From the NCBI RefSeq assembly GCF_900116135.1, contig NZ_FOZX01000005.1, positions 400,640 through 464,639 on the forward strand: 64,000 nt of DNA. Direction: 5' to 3'. This DNA is from Saccharopolyspora flava. GTDB lineage: Bacteria; Actinomycetota; Actinomycetes; Mycobacteriales; Pseudonocardiaceae. Shown piece by piece: positions 17,965 to 27,229 of the stretch (its first letter is position 1; every line of letters starts with the position of its first letter). The position numbers and the translations under genes are program-made. The notes below the pieces were generated by a model. It was not told where the DNA came from. It did no database searches and was given only the letters and a program-made list of their open reading frames with translations.

Positions 17965-18876
17965 ATGCTGCTGCGCCCCACCTCCTCGCGCCTGGCCGCC
18001 CGGATGATCCAGAGCGTCACCTCGCTGGCCTCGCGCAGCCGTCGACGTCCCCGGTTCCCGGAGATCCCGGGCACGACCCGCCGCGTCGAGGTGCCCACCT
18101 CGCACGGCCCGGTGGCGGCGACGCTGTACCTGCCCGCGGAGGGCGGCACGCGGCCGCTGCACGTGAACCTGCACGGCGGCGGGTTCATCATCCGCTACCC
18201 GGAGCAGGACGATGCGCTGTGCCGCTACCTGGCGGCGCACGCCGGAGTCGCGGTGCTCAACGTGGACTACCCGGTGGCGCCGCGCCACCCGTTCCCGATC
18301 CCGCCGAAGGTGTGCTTCGAGGTGGTGCGCTGGGCGGCCGAGCACGCCGCCGAGCTCGGCGCGGACGGCGATCGGCTCAGCGTCGGCGGTGCCAGCGCGG
18401 GTGGTTCGCTGGCCACCGCGGTGGCGCGGCAGGCCCGCGACGCGGGCGGTCCGCACCTGGCGCTGCAGGTGCTGCACTACCCGTCGCTGGACCTGATGAC
18501 GCCGGTGCGGGAGAAGCTGCGCGAGCGCGACCGCAGCGAGCCGACGTTCCTGAAACCGTGGATGGGCGCGGTCTTCCACGACTCCTACCTGCCCGACCGC
18601 GCGCTCGGAGCCGACCCGCTGGCCTCCCCCGCGCACGGCGACAACGACCGGGACCTGGCCGGGATCGCGCCCGCGGTGGTCATCACCGCCGAGCTCGACC
18701 TGCTGCGCGCCGAGGGCGTGCGCTACGCGCGGTCGCTGGAGCGGGCCGGGGCGCTGCGCGAGCACCGCGACCTGCCCGGCCTCGATCACGGCTACGACCA
18801 GCTCGGCGGGGACGACACCCCGGCACGCGAGACCTACGACCTCATCGCCGGGCACCTGCGCCGAGCGCACTCCTAG
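17965..18876 (+). CDS. HSL-type alpha/beta hydrolase (esterase)
   Basis: 303 residues with HGGGF at the oxyanion hole (LHGGGFIIRY), the nucleophile elbow GGASAGGSLATA, and the late acid and His (ITAELDLLRAEG; LDHGYD). This is the hormone-sensitive-lipase/acetyl-hydrolase family, acting on short acyl esters. ATG at 17965 is used; a TTG at 17947 in frame is possible. Ends convergently with the GPH transporter through a shared CTAG. Confidence 0.88.
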   Translation: MLLRPTSSRLAARMIQSVTSLASRSRRRPRFPEIPGTTRRVEVPTSHGPVAATLYLPAEGGTRPLHVNLHGGGFIIRYPEQDDALCRYLAAHAGVAVLNVDYPVAPRHPFPIPPKVCFEVVRWAAEHAAELGADGDRLSVGGASAGGSLATAVARQARDAGGPHLALQVLHYPSLDLMTPVREKLRERDRSEPTFLKPWMGAVFHDSYLPDRALGADPLASPAHGDNDRDLAGIAPAVVITAELDLLRAEGVRYARSLERAGALREHRDLPGLDHGYDQLGGDDTPARETYDLIAGHLRRAHS

Positions 18877-20189
18877 GGTTCCAGGACCTCGCGGCGCAGC
18901 AGCGGGAAGCCGAGCATCACCAGCACGCCGGGCAGCAGGGAGAAGCCCAGCAGGATCGCGATGACCGCGCTGCCGGGTTGCGCGACGACGCCGCCGTCCA
19001 CCCCGGACACGTAGCCGCCGAGGCCGAGCACGAGCCCGAACAGCCCCGGTCCCAGGGCCATCCCGAGGGTTTCCGACCCGGTCCACACCCCGGCGGCGAT
19101 GCCGGCGCGGGTCTCCCCGGTGCGCTCCTCCTCGGCGCTGATCAGGTCCGGCATGATCGCCAGCGGGAACACCTGGATCCCGGCGTAGCCGACACCGGCC
19201 AGGGCGACGAACACGAACGACACCCCGAGCGGCAGCACCAGCGCGGCGGACAGGCCGAGACTGGCGATGCCGAAGGCGACGCAGGCGGCGCGGAACCCCC
19301 ACAGCTTGCCCCAGCGCCGCCCCAGCCGCGGCCACAGCGGCATCGTCACCAGCGCGGGCAGGACGAACCCGACGAACAGCCACGTCTGCACTCCCGGGTC
19401 GCCGAAGACGTAGCGGGAGGCGTAGTTGACCCCGGCCAGCAGCGTCGCCAGCCCGAGCGCCTGCAGCGTGTAGACCAGCACCAGGGTCCGGAACGAGCGC
19501 CAGCGGCGCATCGTGACCAGCAGCTCGCGCCAGGTCTGCGCGCCCGGCCGCAGCCGCCCGACCGGGGCGCCGCGCAGGCCCAGCACCATGAGCACCACGC
19601 CGACGAGGATCACCAGCCCGACGGCCACGCCCATCACCCGGTACCCGGCCACTCCCCCGACGCCGTGGGCGAGCGCGGGCGCGCCGCCGCCGGAGAGCAG
19701 CACGGCCACCGAGAGGAAACCCATGCGCCAGCTGGTGATCCGGGTGCGCTCGCCGTAGGAGTCGGTGAGCTCGGCGGGCAGCGCGTTGAACGGCACCTGG
19801 AACACCCCGAACGCGGTGGCGCACAACAGGTACGCCACCAGCACGTACCCGGCGTCGAGCGGGGTGCTGCCGAACCCGGGGTGGGCGAAGATCGCGGCGA
19901 ACAGGACGGCCACGCCGATGCCGCCGCCGAGCAGGAACGGGCGTCGGCTGCCGCGGCGCACCAGGCTCGCGTCGGAGAGCCTGCCCGCGATCGGGTTGAA
20001 CACCACGTCCCACACCTTGGGCACCAGCACGAGCACGCCCGCGATCGCGCCCGGCACCGCGAGGGTGTCGGTCAGGTACGGCAGCAGGAGCAGCCCGGGA
20101 ACCGTGGTGAACGAGCCGGTGACCAGCGAACCGAGCGAATACCCGATCCGGGCGCGATGTCCGATCCGGGTCTGGACGGGAAGTGCCAC
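18873..20189 (-). CDS. GPH-type MFS transporter (glycoside/sugar:cation symporter)
   Basis: 438 residues, 12 helices. IGYSLGSLVTGSFTTVPGLL and PKVWDVVFNPIAGRLSD (WD..NP) are hallmarks of the glycoside-pentoside-hexuronide family, and RRPFLLGGGIGVAV follows helix 2. It likely symports a glycoside or related compound with a cation. GTG at 20189 is selected for the GGAGGA site 6-8 bases upstream. Nothing nearby encodes a glycosidase, so the substrate stays open. Confidence 0.82.
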   Translation of the reverse strand: MALPVQTRIGHRARIGYSLGSLVTGSFTTVPGLLLLPYLTDTLAVPGAIAGVLVLVPKVWDVVFNPIAGRLSDASLVRRGSRRPFLLGGGIGVAVLFAAIFAHPGFGSTPLDAGYVLVAYLLCATAFGVFQVPFNALPAELTDSYGERTRITSWRMGFLSVAVLLSGGGAPALAHGVGGVAGYRVMGVAVGLVILVGVVLMVLGLRGAPVGRLRPGAQTWRELLVTMRRWRSFRTLVLVYTLQALGLATLLAGVNYASRYVFGDPGVQTWLFVGFVLPALVTMPLWPRLGRRWGKLWGFRAACVAFGIASLGLSAALVLPLGVSFVFVALAGVGYAGIQVFPLAIMPDLISAEEERTGETRAGIAAGVWTGSETLGMALGPGLFGLVLGLGGYVSGVDGGVVAQPGSAVIAILLGFSLLPGVLVMLGFPLLRREVLEP

Positions 20190-20457
20190 TGCGTTCCTCC
20201 GGGATCGCTCGCCTGATCGCATCGTCGCACCACCGGTGCGGATTCCGAACCGGAAGCACTCCTTTCGTTACGCAACGCGTCCGTTCGGGTCGCCCGGCCG
20301 GTGAGCCGCGCCAAATTCAGGTGACCGCGCGGGTTCGGTGCTCTAGGGTGTCGGCAGGTTCCTCGAACAGCGAGGCCATTGCGGCGAGCGCGCCAGCGGC
20401 ACCACTGCGGCCGACGCCCCGCATCCGCACCACCTCCCTCGCTTTCCTGGAGCATCC

Positions 20458-21630
20458 ATGTCCTCACTCGCCCGCGCTCGCCGGTTGGACGGGCTCACCG
20501 GGTCCCCGGTGCGCGACCTGCTCGCGCTGACCCGCCGCCCCGGCGTCATCTCCTTCGCCGGAGGATTGCCCGCGCCGGAGCTGTTCGACACCGACGGGCT
20601 GCGCGCCGCCTACGCCCGCGCCCTGGCCGAGCCCGACGCCGCGCGCACCCTGCAGTACTCGCCGACCGAGGGCGACCCGGCGCTGCGGGAGATCGCCGCC
20701 CAGCGCCTCACCGATCAGGGTCTGCCCACAGTGGACGACGACCTGCTCATCACCACCGGTTCGCAGCAGGGCTTGAGCCTCATCGCCTCGGCGCTGCTGG
20801 ACCCGGGCGCGGTGGTGCTGGTCGAGGAGCCGGTCTACCTCTCGGCGGTGCAGTGCTTCCAGCTGGCGCAGGCGCGGATTGTGCCGGTGCCCGGCGACGA
20901 GCACGGCATCGACCCGGAGGCGCTGGAGGAGATCGCCGCCCGGGAGGACCCGGCGCTGCTGTACCTGGTGCCGACGTTCTCGAACCCGACCGGGCGCACC
21001 CTCAGTGCCGAGCGCCGCGACCGGATCGCCGAGATCGCCGCGAGGCACGACTTCTGGCTCGTCGAGGACGACCCGTACCACGAGCTGCGCTACGACGGGC
21101 AGCCGCTGACGCCGCTGTCGGCGCGCGCCCCGGAGCGGTCGCTGTACCTGGGCAGCTTCTCCAAGGTCGTCGCGCCGGGGATGCGCGTGGGCTGGCTGCG
21201 AGCACCGGAGAGCCTGATGCGGCAGCTGGTGATCCTCAAGCAGGCCGCCGACCTGCACACCTCCACCATCGACCAGGCCGCCGCGGCCGAGTACCTGGCC
21301 ACGACCGATCTCGACGCGCGGGTGCGGGTGCTGCGCGAGACCTACCGGGGGCGTCGCGACGCGCTGCTGCGCGGGCTCGCCGAGATCACGCCGCCGGGCA
21401 CGACGTGGACCGAACCCGAGGGCGGCATGTTCGTCTGGGTCCGGCTGCCCGGTGAGGTCGACACCGCCGAGCTGCTGGAGGAGGCGCTGCGCCACGACGT
21501 CGCTTTCGTCCCCGGCGCGGCCTTCCAGGTCGGCGACCCGGACCGCGCCACGATGCGACTGTCGTTCACGACCTTCTCCCCCGACACCATCGCCGAAGGC
21601 CTGCGGAGGCTCGCCAAGGCCCTCGGCTGA
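20458..21630 (+). CDS. PLP-dependent aminotransferase, class I/II (2-aminoadipate/LysN-like)
   Basis: 390 residues of fold type I. It shows ISFAGGLPAPELFDTDGL at the start, ITTGSQQGLSLIA, LVPTFSNPTGRT, VEDDPYHELRYDG and the Schiff-base Lys at about 236 in GSFSKVVAPGMRVGW. This is the LysN/ARO8/2-aminoadipate aminotransferase subgroup, often with broad amino acid range. It is preceded by a 268-base intergenic region and followed by a conserved-loop hairpin. Confidence 0.9.
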   Translation: MSSLARARRLDGLTGSPVRDLLALTRRPGVISFAGGLPAPELFDTDGLRAAYARALAEPDAARTLQYSPTEGDPALREIAAQRLTDQGLPTVDDDLLITTGSQQGLSLIASALLDPGAVVLVEEPVYLSAVQCFQLAQARIVPVPGDEHGIDPEALEEIAAREDPALLYLVPTFSNPTGRTLSAERRDRIAEIAARHDFWLVEDDPYHELRYDGQPLTPLSARAPERSLYLGSFSKVVAPGMRVGWLRAPESLMRQLVILKQAADLHTSTIDQAAAAEYLATTDLDARVRVLRETYRGRRDALLRGLAEITPPGTTWTEPEGGMFVWVRLPGEVDTAELLEEALRHDVAFVPGAAFQVGDPDRATMRLSFTTFSPDTIAEGLRRLAKALG

Positions 21631-21636
21631 GGCGTT

Positions 21637-21709
21637 GGGGCAGTTTTAGCCACAACTGTCCGGGCAAAACGGATATTGATCATGGGTGATTCTGGCTAAA
21701 ACTGTCCCC
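21637..21709. repeat. Long hairpin with conserved loop, copy 2
   Basis: The arms contain CAGTTTTAGCCA and TGGCTAAAACTG with one wobble pair, and the loop again holds AACTGTCC, an ACGGA word and TTGATCATGGGTGATT. It sits directly after the aminotransferase stop and 97 bases before the next gene. Confidence 0.8.
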
Positions 21710-21805
21710 GGGCTCACCACACGGCGGATTGCGCACCCCCGAAGAACCGCAGGAGGCTACCCGGGAGCCGTGAAAGGCGTCACGGCGCGCTGGGGAGGCT
21801 GGGCG

Positions 21806-24163
21806 ATGCAGACGAGCGAACACGGGAGTCCGACGCTGCTGGGCGCGTCGACACGCCGGATCGAGGACGACCGCCTGCTGACAGGCCGCGCCCGGTTCAT
21901 CGCCGACGTCGTGCTGCCGGGCATGGTCGAGGCCGCGTTCGTGCGCAGCGACGTCCCGCACGCGCGCGTGCGCGGGATCGACACGGGCACGGCGGCCGAA
22001 TGTCCCGGTGTGCACGCGGTGTTCGGCGGTGCCGAGGTGGATCTGGCCGCCGTGCCGGACCGGATGCCGTGGGTGCGCCCGGTCGGGCACGTACCGCTCG
22101 CGCGCGACCGGGTCCGCCACGTCGGCTGCCCGCTGGCGGTCGTCGTCGCCGACGACCGCTACCTGGCCGAGGACGCCGCCGAACTCGTCGACCCCGACCT
22201 CGAACCGCTGCCGGTGGTCGGCACCGTCGAGCAGGCGCTCGCCGACGACGCGCCGCTGCTGCACCCGGAGTGGGGCGACAACCTGCTGCTGTCGGTCGAA
22301 CCGGACACCGCCGAGGTCGACGCCGCGTTCGCCGAGCTGCGCACCGTCAGCGGGCGCTACGAGATCCGCCGCCAGTCGGCGGCACCCCTCGAAGGACGCG
22401 GCGTGGTCGCCGAGTACCGCGACGACCGGCTCACGGTGTGGACCTCCACGCAGGCGGCGTTCGTGGTGCGCGGGATGCTCTCGGCGGTGCTCGGCCTGCC
22501 CGAACGCGACATCCGCGTCATCACCCCCGACGTCGGCGGCGGGTTCGGGCAGAAGAACGAGATCTACCCCGAGGAGTACCTGATCCCGTGGCTGGCGATG
22601 CGGTTGCGACGCCCGGTGCGCTGGATCGAGGACCGGCACGAGCATCTCATCGCCGCCACCCACGCGCGCGACACGACCATCGACCTGTCGGCCGCGGTGC
22701 GCGAGGACGGCACGATCGCCGCGCTGCGCGGGCGGGTGCGCACCGACCTCGGTTCCGGTGAGATCTTCCCCGCCGGCTACGGCCCGAGCCTGGTGTCGGT
22801 GGGGTCGCTGTGCGGGCCGTACCGGATCCCGCAGCAGGCGATCGCCGTGCAGGGCGTGGTCACCAACAAGACTCCGACCGGCGGCTACCGGGGTTTCGGC
22901 GGGCCGGAGGGCACCTTCGCGATCGAGCGGCTGGTCGACCGGATCGCCTGCGAGGTGGGCGTGGACCGGCTGGAGCTGCGCCGCCGGATGATCCTCGACC
23001 CGCAGGACCTGCCCTACGAGACCGCCGCGGGTGCCCGGCTGGTGTCCGGCACGCACCGCGACGCCTTCGAACGAGCCGTGGACCTGGGCGAGCGGATGCT
23101 GACCGAGGAGCGCGAGAAGGTCGGTCCCGCAGCGCTTCTCGGCGTCGGCTACGCGACTTACGTGGAAGGCGTGGCCTCGACGACGTTCTCCATCACCGGC
23201 ACCTGGAGCAGCCAGGACTCCGCCGACGTCCGCTTCGACGCCGACGGCGGCGTGACCGTCGCGGTCGGGGTCTCGGCGATGGGTCAGGGCGCGCACACCA
23301 CGGTCGCCACCCTGGTCGCCGAGGCGCTGACGATCCCGGTCGAGCGGGTGCGGGTCGTCATGGGCGACACCGACACCGCCGCGTTCGGGCTGGGCAGCTG
23401 GGCCAGCCGCGGCGCGCTGGTCGCCGGCGGCGCCATCGAGCGCGCGGCGGAGGTGTTGCGGCGCAAGGGAACCGCCATCGCCGCGCACCTGCTCGAAGCC
23501 GCGCCGGAGGACCTGGAGCTCACCGGTGGCCGGTTCCGGGTGTGCGGCAGTCCGGGCAGCGCGGTGTCGTGGTCGCGGGTGGCGCAATCGGCGCTGAACC
23601 GCACCTTCGAGCTGCCACCGGGCGTCGATCCGGGCCTGGAGGCGCGGGCGGTCTACGAGCCGCCGGGTCTGGATCACGTGCCGCGCCCGGACGGCAAGAT
23701 GAACGCCGCCGCCGGCTACACCAACGCCACCCACGCCGCTGTCGTGCTGGTCGATGCGGAGACCGGCGTGGTGGAGGTGCTGCGCTACGCGGTGGTGCAC
23801 GACTGCGGCCGGGTGATCAACCCGCTGACGCTGGCGGGCCAGATCCACGGCGGTGTCGCGCAGGGCATCGGCGGCGCCCTGCACGAGCACCTGCCCTACG
23901 AGGACGGGCAACCGCTGGCCACGACCTTCACCGACTACCTGCTGCCCGGACCCCGGGAGGTCCCCGAGATGGTGGTGGAGGAGCTGGGCGAGCCCGCCCC
24001 GGAGATGCCCTTCGGCGTCAAGGGCGCCGGGGAGGCCGGGATCATCGGCGCACCGGCGGCGATCGCCGGGGCCGTCGAGCACGCGCTGGGCGTCACCGGC
24101 GTCGACGTCACGCCGCTGACGCCGTCGGTGGTGCGCGGGCTCGTCGAGGAGGCCCGGTCGTGA
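21806..24163 (+). CDS. Xanthine-dehydrogenase-family molybdenum subunit
   Basis: 785 residues, the large subunit of a molybdenum hydroxylase. It begins GASTRRIEDDRLLTGRARFI, has GGGFGQKNEIYPEE (molybdopterin loop) and GGYRGFGGPEGTFAIERL. The catalytic Glu lies in FGVKGAGEAGIIGAPAAI near the C-terminus. The active-site loop lacks the AYxCSFR of true CO dehydrogenase, so it oxidises some aldehyde, purine or N-heterocycle. GGGGAGG at 21792-21798 supports the ATG at 21806. It is the first of a three-gene operon. Confidence 0.9.
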   Translation: MQTSEHGSPTLLGASTRRIEDDRLLTGRARFIADVVLPGMVEAAFVRSDVPHARVRGIDTGTAAECPGVHAVFGGAEVDLAAVPDRMPWVRPVGHVPLARDRVRHVGCPLAVVVADDRYLAEDAAELVDPDLEPLPVVGTVEQALADDAPLLHPEWGDNLLLSVEPDTAEVDAAFAELRTVSGRYEIRRQSAAPLEGRGVVAEYRDDRLTVWTSTQAAFVVRGMLSAVLGLPERDIRVITPDVGGGFGQKNEIYPEEYLIPWLAMRLRRPVRWIEDRHEHLIAATHARDTTIDLSAAVREDGTIAALRGRVRTDLGSGEIFPAGYGPSLVSVGSLCGPYRIPQQAIAVQGVVTNKTPTGGYRGFGGPEGTFAIERLVDRIACEVGVDRLELRRRMILDPQDLPYETAAGARLVSGTHRDAFERAVDLGERMLTEEREKVGPAALLGVGYATYVEGVASTTFSITGTWSSQDSADVRFDADGGVTVAVGVSAMGQGAHTTVATLVAEALTIPVERVRVVMGDTDTAAFGLGSWASRGALVAGGAIERAAEVLRRKGTAIAAHLLEAAPEDLELTGGRFRVCGSPGSAVSWSRVAQSALNRTFELPPGVDPGLEARAVYEPPGLDHVPRPDGKMNAAAGYTNATHAAVVLVDAETGVVEVLRYAVVHDCGRVINPLTLAGQIHGGVAQGIGGALHEHLPYEDGQPLATTFTDYLLPGPREVPEMVVEELGEPAPEMPFGVKGAGEAGIIGAPAAIAGAVEHALGVTGVDVTPLTPSVVRGLVEEARS

Positions 24164-25011
24164 AACCGCCGCCGTTCGACTACGTCCGGCCCGGCACCCT
24201 CGCCGAGGCGGTGGGGCTGCTGGCCGACGACGAGGACGCCTGCCCGCTCGCCGGCGGGCAGAGCCTGCTGCCGATGATGAACTTCCGGCTGGCCCGCCCG
24301 AGCGCGCTGGTCGACATCGCCCGGCTGCCGGAGCTGAGCGGGCTGACCCGCGAGGACGGGGTGCTGGTGATCGGCGCGGCCACCCGGCAGCGCGCGGTCG
24401 AGCGCTCCCCGCTGGTCGCCGAGTGCGCTCCGCTGCTGGTCGCGGCCCTGCGCCACGTCGGCCACCACCAGATCCGCACCCGGGGCACGATCGGCGGCTC
24501 ACTGGCGCACGCCGACCCGGCGGCCGAACTCGCGGCCGCCGCAACGGTTCTCGACGCCGAGGTGCTCGTCACCGGACCGTCCGGGCAACGCCGGATCCCC
24601 GCCGCGGAGCTCGCCGCGGGCCCGTACCGGACGACGCTGGAGCGGGGCGAGCTCATCACCGAGACCCGCTGGCCGCTCGCGCCCGGGTCCCGCTGCGGTT
24701 TCGCCGAGATCTCCCGGCGCGCCGGTGATTTCGCGCTCGCCGGGGTCGCCGCCGTCGTCGCGCTCGACGCCGGTCGCGTCACCCGCGCCCGCCTGGCCGG
24801 GCTCGGCATCGGCGGCGCGGTGCGCCGACTCCCCGAAGCCGAGCGGGTCCTGCTGGACCGGCCGCTCACGCCCGAGTCGATCGACGCCGCCGCGCTCACC
24901 GCCGCCGAGTCGGTCCAACCGCCCGAGGACGTCCACGCCGACGCGGACACCCGGCGCGCCGCCCTGCGCGCGGCCACCCGCAGAGCCCTGGAGCAGATCA
25001 CCCATGCCTGA
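24160..25011 (+). CDS. Xanthine-dehydrogenase-family FAD subunit
   Basis: 283 residues, the CoxM-type FAD-binding subunit. PLAGGQSLLPMMNFRLARP is the first FAD loop and RTRGTIGGSLAHADPAAELA the second, followed by the C-terminal CO-dehydrogenase flavoprotein domain. It carries electrons from the iron-sulfur subunit to an acceptor. The GTG overlaps the preceding stop by four bases. Confidence 0.92.
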   Translation: MKPPPFDYVRPGTLAEAVGLLADDEDACPLAGGQSLLPMMNFRLARPSALVDIARLPELSGLTREDGVLVIGAATRQRAVERSPLVAECAPLLVAALRHVGHHQIRTRGTIGGSLAHADPAAELAAAATVLDAEVLVTGPSGQRRIPAAELAAGPYRTTLERGELITETRWPLAPGSRCGFAEISRRAGDFALAGVAAVVALDAGRVTRARLAGLGIGGAVRRLPEAERVLLDRPLTPESIDAAALTAAESVQPPEDVHADADTRRAALRAATRRALEQITHA

Positions 25012-25480
25012 CGTCCCCTCCCCCACCAGGGACATCACCGTCACCGTCAACGGCCGCACCCACCACCGGACGGTCCCGGTACGACGTCTGCTGGTCGACT
25101 TCCTGCGCGAGGACCTGGCGTTGACCGGCACCCACATCGGCTGCGAGCACGGCGTCTGCGGCGCGTGCACGATCCTCGTCGACGGCGAACCCGCCCGCTC
25201 CTGCATCACCCTGGCCGTGCAAGCCGACGGCTGCGAGATCACCACCGTCGAAGGCCTCACCCCCGACGACGGGCTCACCCCGATGCAGCAGGCCTTCACC
25301 GACCACCACGCCCTGCAGTGCGGTTTCTGCACCCCGGGCATCCTGCTCACCCTCGCCGCGGCCGATCCCGAGGACCACCCCACCGACGCCGACGTCCGCA
25401 CCCTGCTCAGCGGGAACCTCTGCCGCTGCACCGGCTACCAGCACATCATCGACGCCGTCAACCAGGCCTGGGACCGCTGA
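25004..25480 (+). CDS. Xanthine-dehydrogenase-family [2Fe-2S] subunit
   Basis: 158 residues with two [2Fe-2S] clusters. The plant-type cluster uses Cys47, 52, 55 and 67 (GCEHGVCGACTILVDG). The helical-domain cluster uses Cys106, 109, 140 and 142 (QCGFCTPGIL; NLCRCTGYQHI). It relays electrons between the molybdenum site and FAD. It overlaps the FAD gene by 8 bases and completes a large-medium-small gene order. Confidence 0.93.
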   Translation: MPDVPSPTRDITVTVNGRTHHRTVPVRRLLVDFLREDLALTGTHIGCEHGVCGACTILVDGEPARSCITLAVQADGCEITTVEGLTPDDGLTPMQQAFTDHHALQCGFCTPGILLTLAAADPEDHPTDADVRTLLSGNLCRCTGYQHIIDAVNQAWDR

Positions 25481-25498
25481 CCGTCCGGTGTGGACGGT
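25480..25498. terminator. Short hairpin between convergent genes
   Basis: ACCGTCC-GGTGT-GGACGGT lies between the stops of the iron-sulfur subunit and the SRPBCC gene. It has no T-tract, as is common in high-GC terminators. Confidence 0.45.
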
Positions 25499-25500
25499 GA

Positions 25501-25983
25501 TCAGGCCAGCAGCGCGTCGATCCGGCTCACGGCGCGGCGGGCCGCCTCGGCGACGCCCATCGACACCTGCTGGTCGAGCTGGTCGACCGAGGCGAAGGTG
25601 CGCAGCAGCACCATGCGGACGCCACCGCCGCGCTCCTCCAGCGTCATCTTGGCGTGGGTGACGCCGAATCCCGTGGCGCGGACGCCGTTCTCGTCGGCCA
25701 CGCCGTCCTCGAACTCCAGCCGGTGCGGCTCGTCGATCGCGCAGATCTGCCACCAGCCGCGCGCGCACGACCCGTCGGGCGCGGTCACGCGGTAGCGGGC
25801 CTCGCCGCCGGGCCGGAAGTCGTAGCGGTCGAAGGTCGCCGGCCGCGACGGCGGCCCCCACCACCGCTCCAGCCTGCGCGGATCGGCCCACACCTGCCAC
25901 ACCCGCGGCACCGGCGCGTCGAACTGCGCGGTGACGGTCAGGGTGAGCTCTTCGGCATCGGTGGCGACTGCGAGCACGGCCAT
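25501..25983 (-). CDS. SRPBCC/AHSA1-domain protein
   Basis: 160 residues of the START-like Activator of Hsp90 ATPase homologue 1 family. FDAPVPRVWQVWADPRRLERWW is the family opening and FRPGGEARYRVTAPDG the second signature. Many actinobacteria use such proteins as small-ligand binders of unknown specificity. ATG at 25983 with GGGAG upstream is preferred over an in-frame start 108 bases earlier. It converges on the xanthine-dehydrogenase operon. Confidence 0.82.
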   Translation of the reverse strand: MAVLAVATDAEELTLTVTAQFDAPVPRVWQVWADPRRLERWWGPPSRPATFDRYDFRPGGEARYRVTAPDGSCARGWWQICAIDEPHRLEFEDGVADENGVRATGFGVTHAKMTLEERGGGVRMVLLRTFASVDQLDQQVSMGVAEAARRAVSRIDALLA

Positions 25984-26181
25984 GCGGGCACTCCCGGGCG
26001 GTGAGGGGCTTTCCACCTGGCTATCGCCGATCGGCACGGCCGCGCAACCCGCGAACGGGTGGTTGACCTGCACAAGCGGCAGATCCGGCATACCGCACGC
26101 GCGCCGGTCCCCGTTCCTCGGCGCGGGTCAGCGGGTGTTTAGATCGAACCAGCCGCAATCACAGAGGAGGGAACAGCGCCC

Positions 26182-26940
26182 ATGACTGCCGTACGCGGGA
26201 CCACGGTGGACATCACCACGCCCGACGGTGTGGCCGATGCGTACCTGACGCACCCGGAAGGCGACGGGAAGCACCCCGCCGTGCTGTTCTACATGGACGC
26301 CTTCGGTCTGCGCCCGCACCTCACCGGGATGGCCGACCGGCTGGCCGCCGAGGGCTTCACCGTGCTGGTGCCCAACCTGTTCTACCGGGCGGGCCGGACG
26401 CCGGTGTTCGAGCTGCCGGAGTTCATCGACCCGGGTGCGCGCCCGGAGATCTTCCAGACCATCGGCCCGATCATGCAGCAGCTCACCCCGGAGCTGGCGA
26501 TGCGCGACGCGGGCGCCTACCTGCAGTGGCTCGCCGACAGCCCGCTGACCACCGGTGAGCCGGTCGGTGTCACCGGCTACTGCATGGGCGCGGTGATGGC
26601 GCTGCGCACCGCCGGGACCTACCCGGAGCGGGTGGCGGCGATGGGCGGTTTCCACGGCGGAAACCTGGCCACCGAGGAGCCCGACAGCCCGCACCTGCTC
26701 GCCGACCGGGTCACCGCCGAGGTGTACTTCGGCCACGCCGACCAGGACCACGCGCTGCCGCCGGAGCAGATCGAGCGCCTCGACAAGGCGCTGACCGACG
26801 CGGGCGTGCGCTTCCGCACCGAGGTCTACGAGGGCGCGATGCACGGCTACACCCAGGCCGACACCGCCTCCTACAACGAGGCGGGAGCCGAGCGCCACTG
26901 GGCGGCGCTGCTGGAGCTGTTCCACCGCACCCTGCGCTGA
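26182..26940 (+). CDS. Dienelactone hydrolase family protein
   Basis: 252 residues. The Cys nucleophile is at about 134 in GVTGYCMGAVMALR, the acid near Asp187-189 (FGHADQDHALPP) and the His at 221 (MHGYTQAD). These give the Cys-Asp-His triad of carboxymethylenebutenolidase. Such enzymes convert dienelactones to maleylacetate, which would feed the maleylacetate reductase 10 kb upstream, though the genes are not adjacent. A GAGGAGGGA site precedes the ATG, and a strong hairpin follows the stop. Confidence 0.88.
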   Translation: MTAVRGTTVDITTPDGVADAYLTHPEGDGKHPAVLFYMDAFGLRPHLTGMADRLAAEGFTVLVPNLFYRAGRTPVFELPEFIDPGARPEIFQTIGPIMQQLTPELAMRDAGAYLQWLADSPLTTGEPVGVTGYCMGAVMALRTAGTYPERVAAMGGFHGGNLATEEPDSPHLLADRVTAEVYFGHADQDHALPPEQIERLDKALTDAGVRFRTEVYEGAMHGYTQADTASYNEAGAERHWAALLELFHRTLR

Positions 26941-26961
26941 CCGCGCCTGGCTTCGAGAACC

Positions 26962-26997
26962 GACGTCGGCCCCGCTGCACCCAGCGGGGCCGGCGTC
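26962..26997. terminator. Bidirectional terminator hairpin
   Basis: A 16-base stem (26962-26977 with 26982-26997, one wobble pair) around a CACC loop. It lies between the stops of dienelactone hydrolase (+) and the zinc-finger-like gene (-). Confidence 0.8.
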
Positions 26998-26998
26998 G

Positions 26999-27229
26999 TC
27001 ATTCCTCGGTCTCGCCGCCTGCGGGAACACCGGCGAGCTCGTGGGCCCCGGTGTTGCAGGACGAGCAGGTGGGCCACAGCCAGCCGATGTCGGAGTTGTC
27101 GACGGTGACCCGCTTCAGGCACAGGGTGCGGACCTCGACGCCGTCGTAGCCCTGCCGCGGCTTGGGGTCGGTGGTGGCGTGGCGCTGGCCTTCGGCGGGG
27201 ACCCAGCTGAACGGGTGCGGGCGGTACAT
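26999..27229 (-). CDS. Small zinc-finger-like protein
   Basis: 76 residues opening MYRPHPFSWVPAEGQRHA, with LWPTCSSCNTGAHELAG near the end. Cys and His positions (TLCLKRVTV, PTCSSCNTG, AHE) could bind zinc. Short proteins of this type occur widely in actinobacteria beside regulators; the role is not known. The start ATG at 27229 removes a long unlikely N-terminal extension. Not a ribosomal protein by any visible feature. Confidence 0.55.
   Translation of the reverse strand: MYRPHPFSWVPAEGQRHATTDPKPRQGYDGVEVRTLCLKRVTVDNSDIGWLWPTCSSCNTGAHELAGVPAGGETEE

Noticed and set aside
20190..20457. Possible riboswitch before the aminotransferase
   Set aside because: Only short GC-rich stems are visible, no known conserved core; it is treated as a divergent promoter region.
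21806..24163. Large subunit as a CO dehydrogenase (coxL)
   Set aside because: The AYxCSFR active-site motif is absent; the loop is GGYRGFGGPEG.
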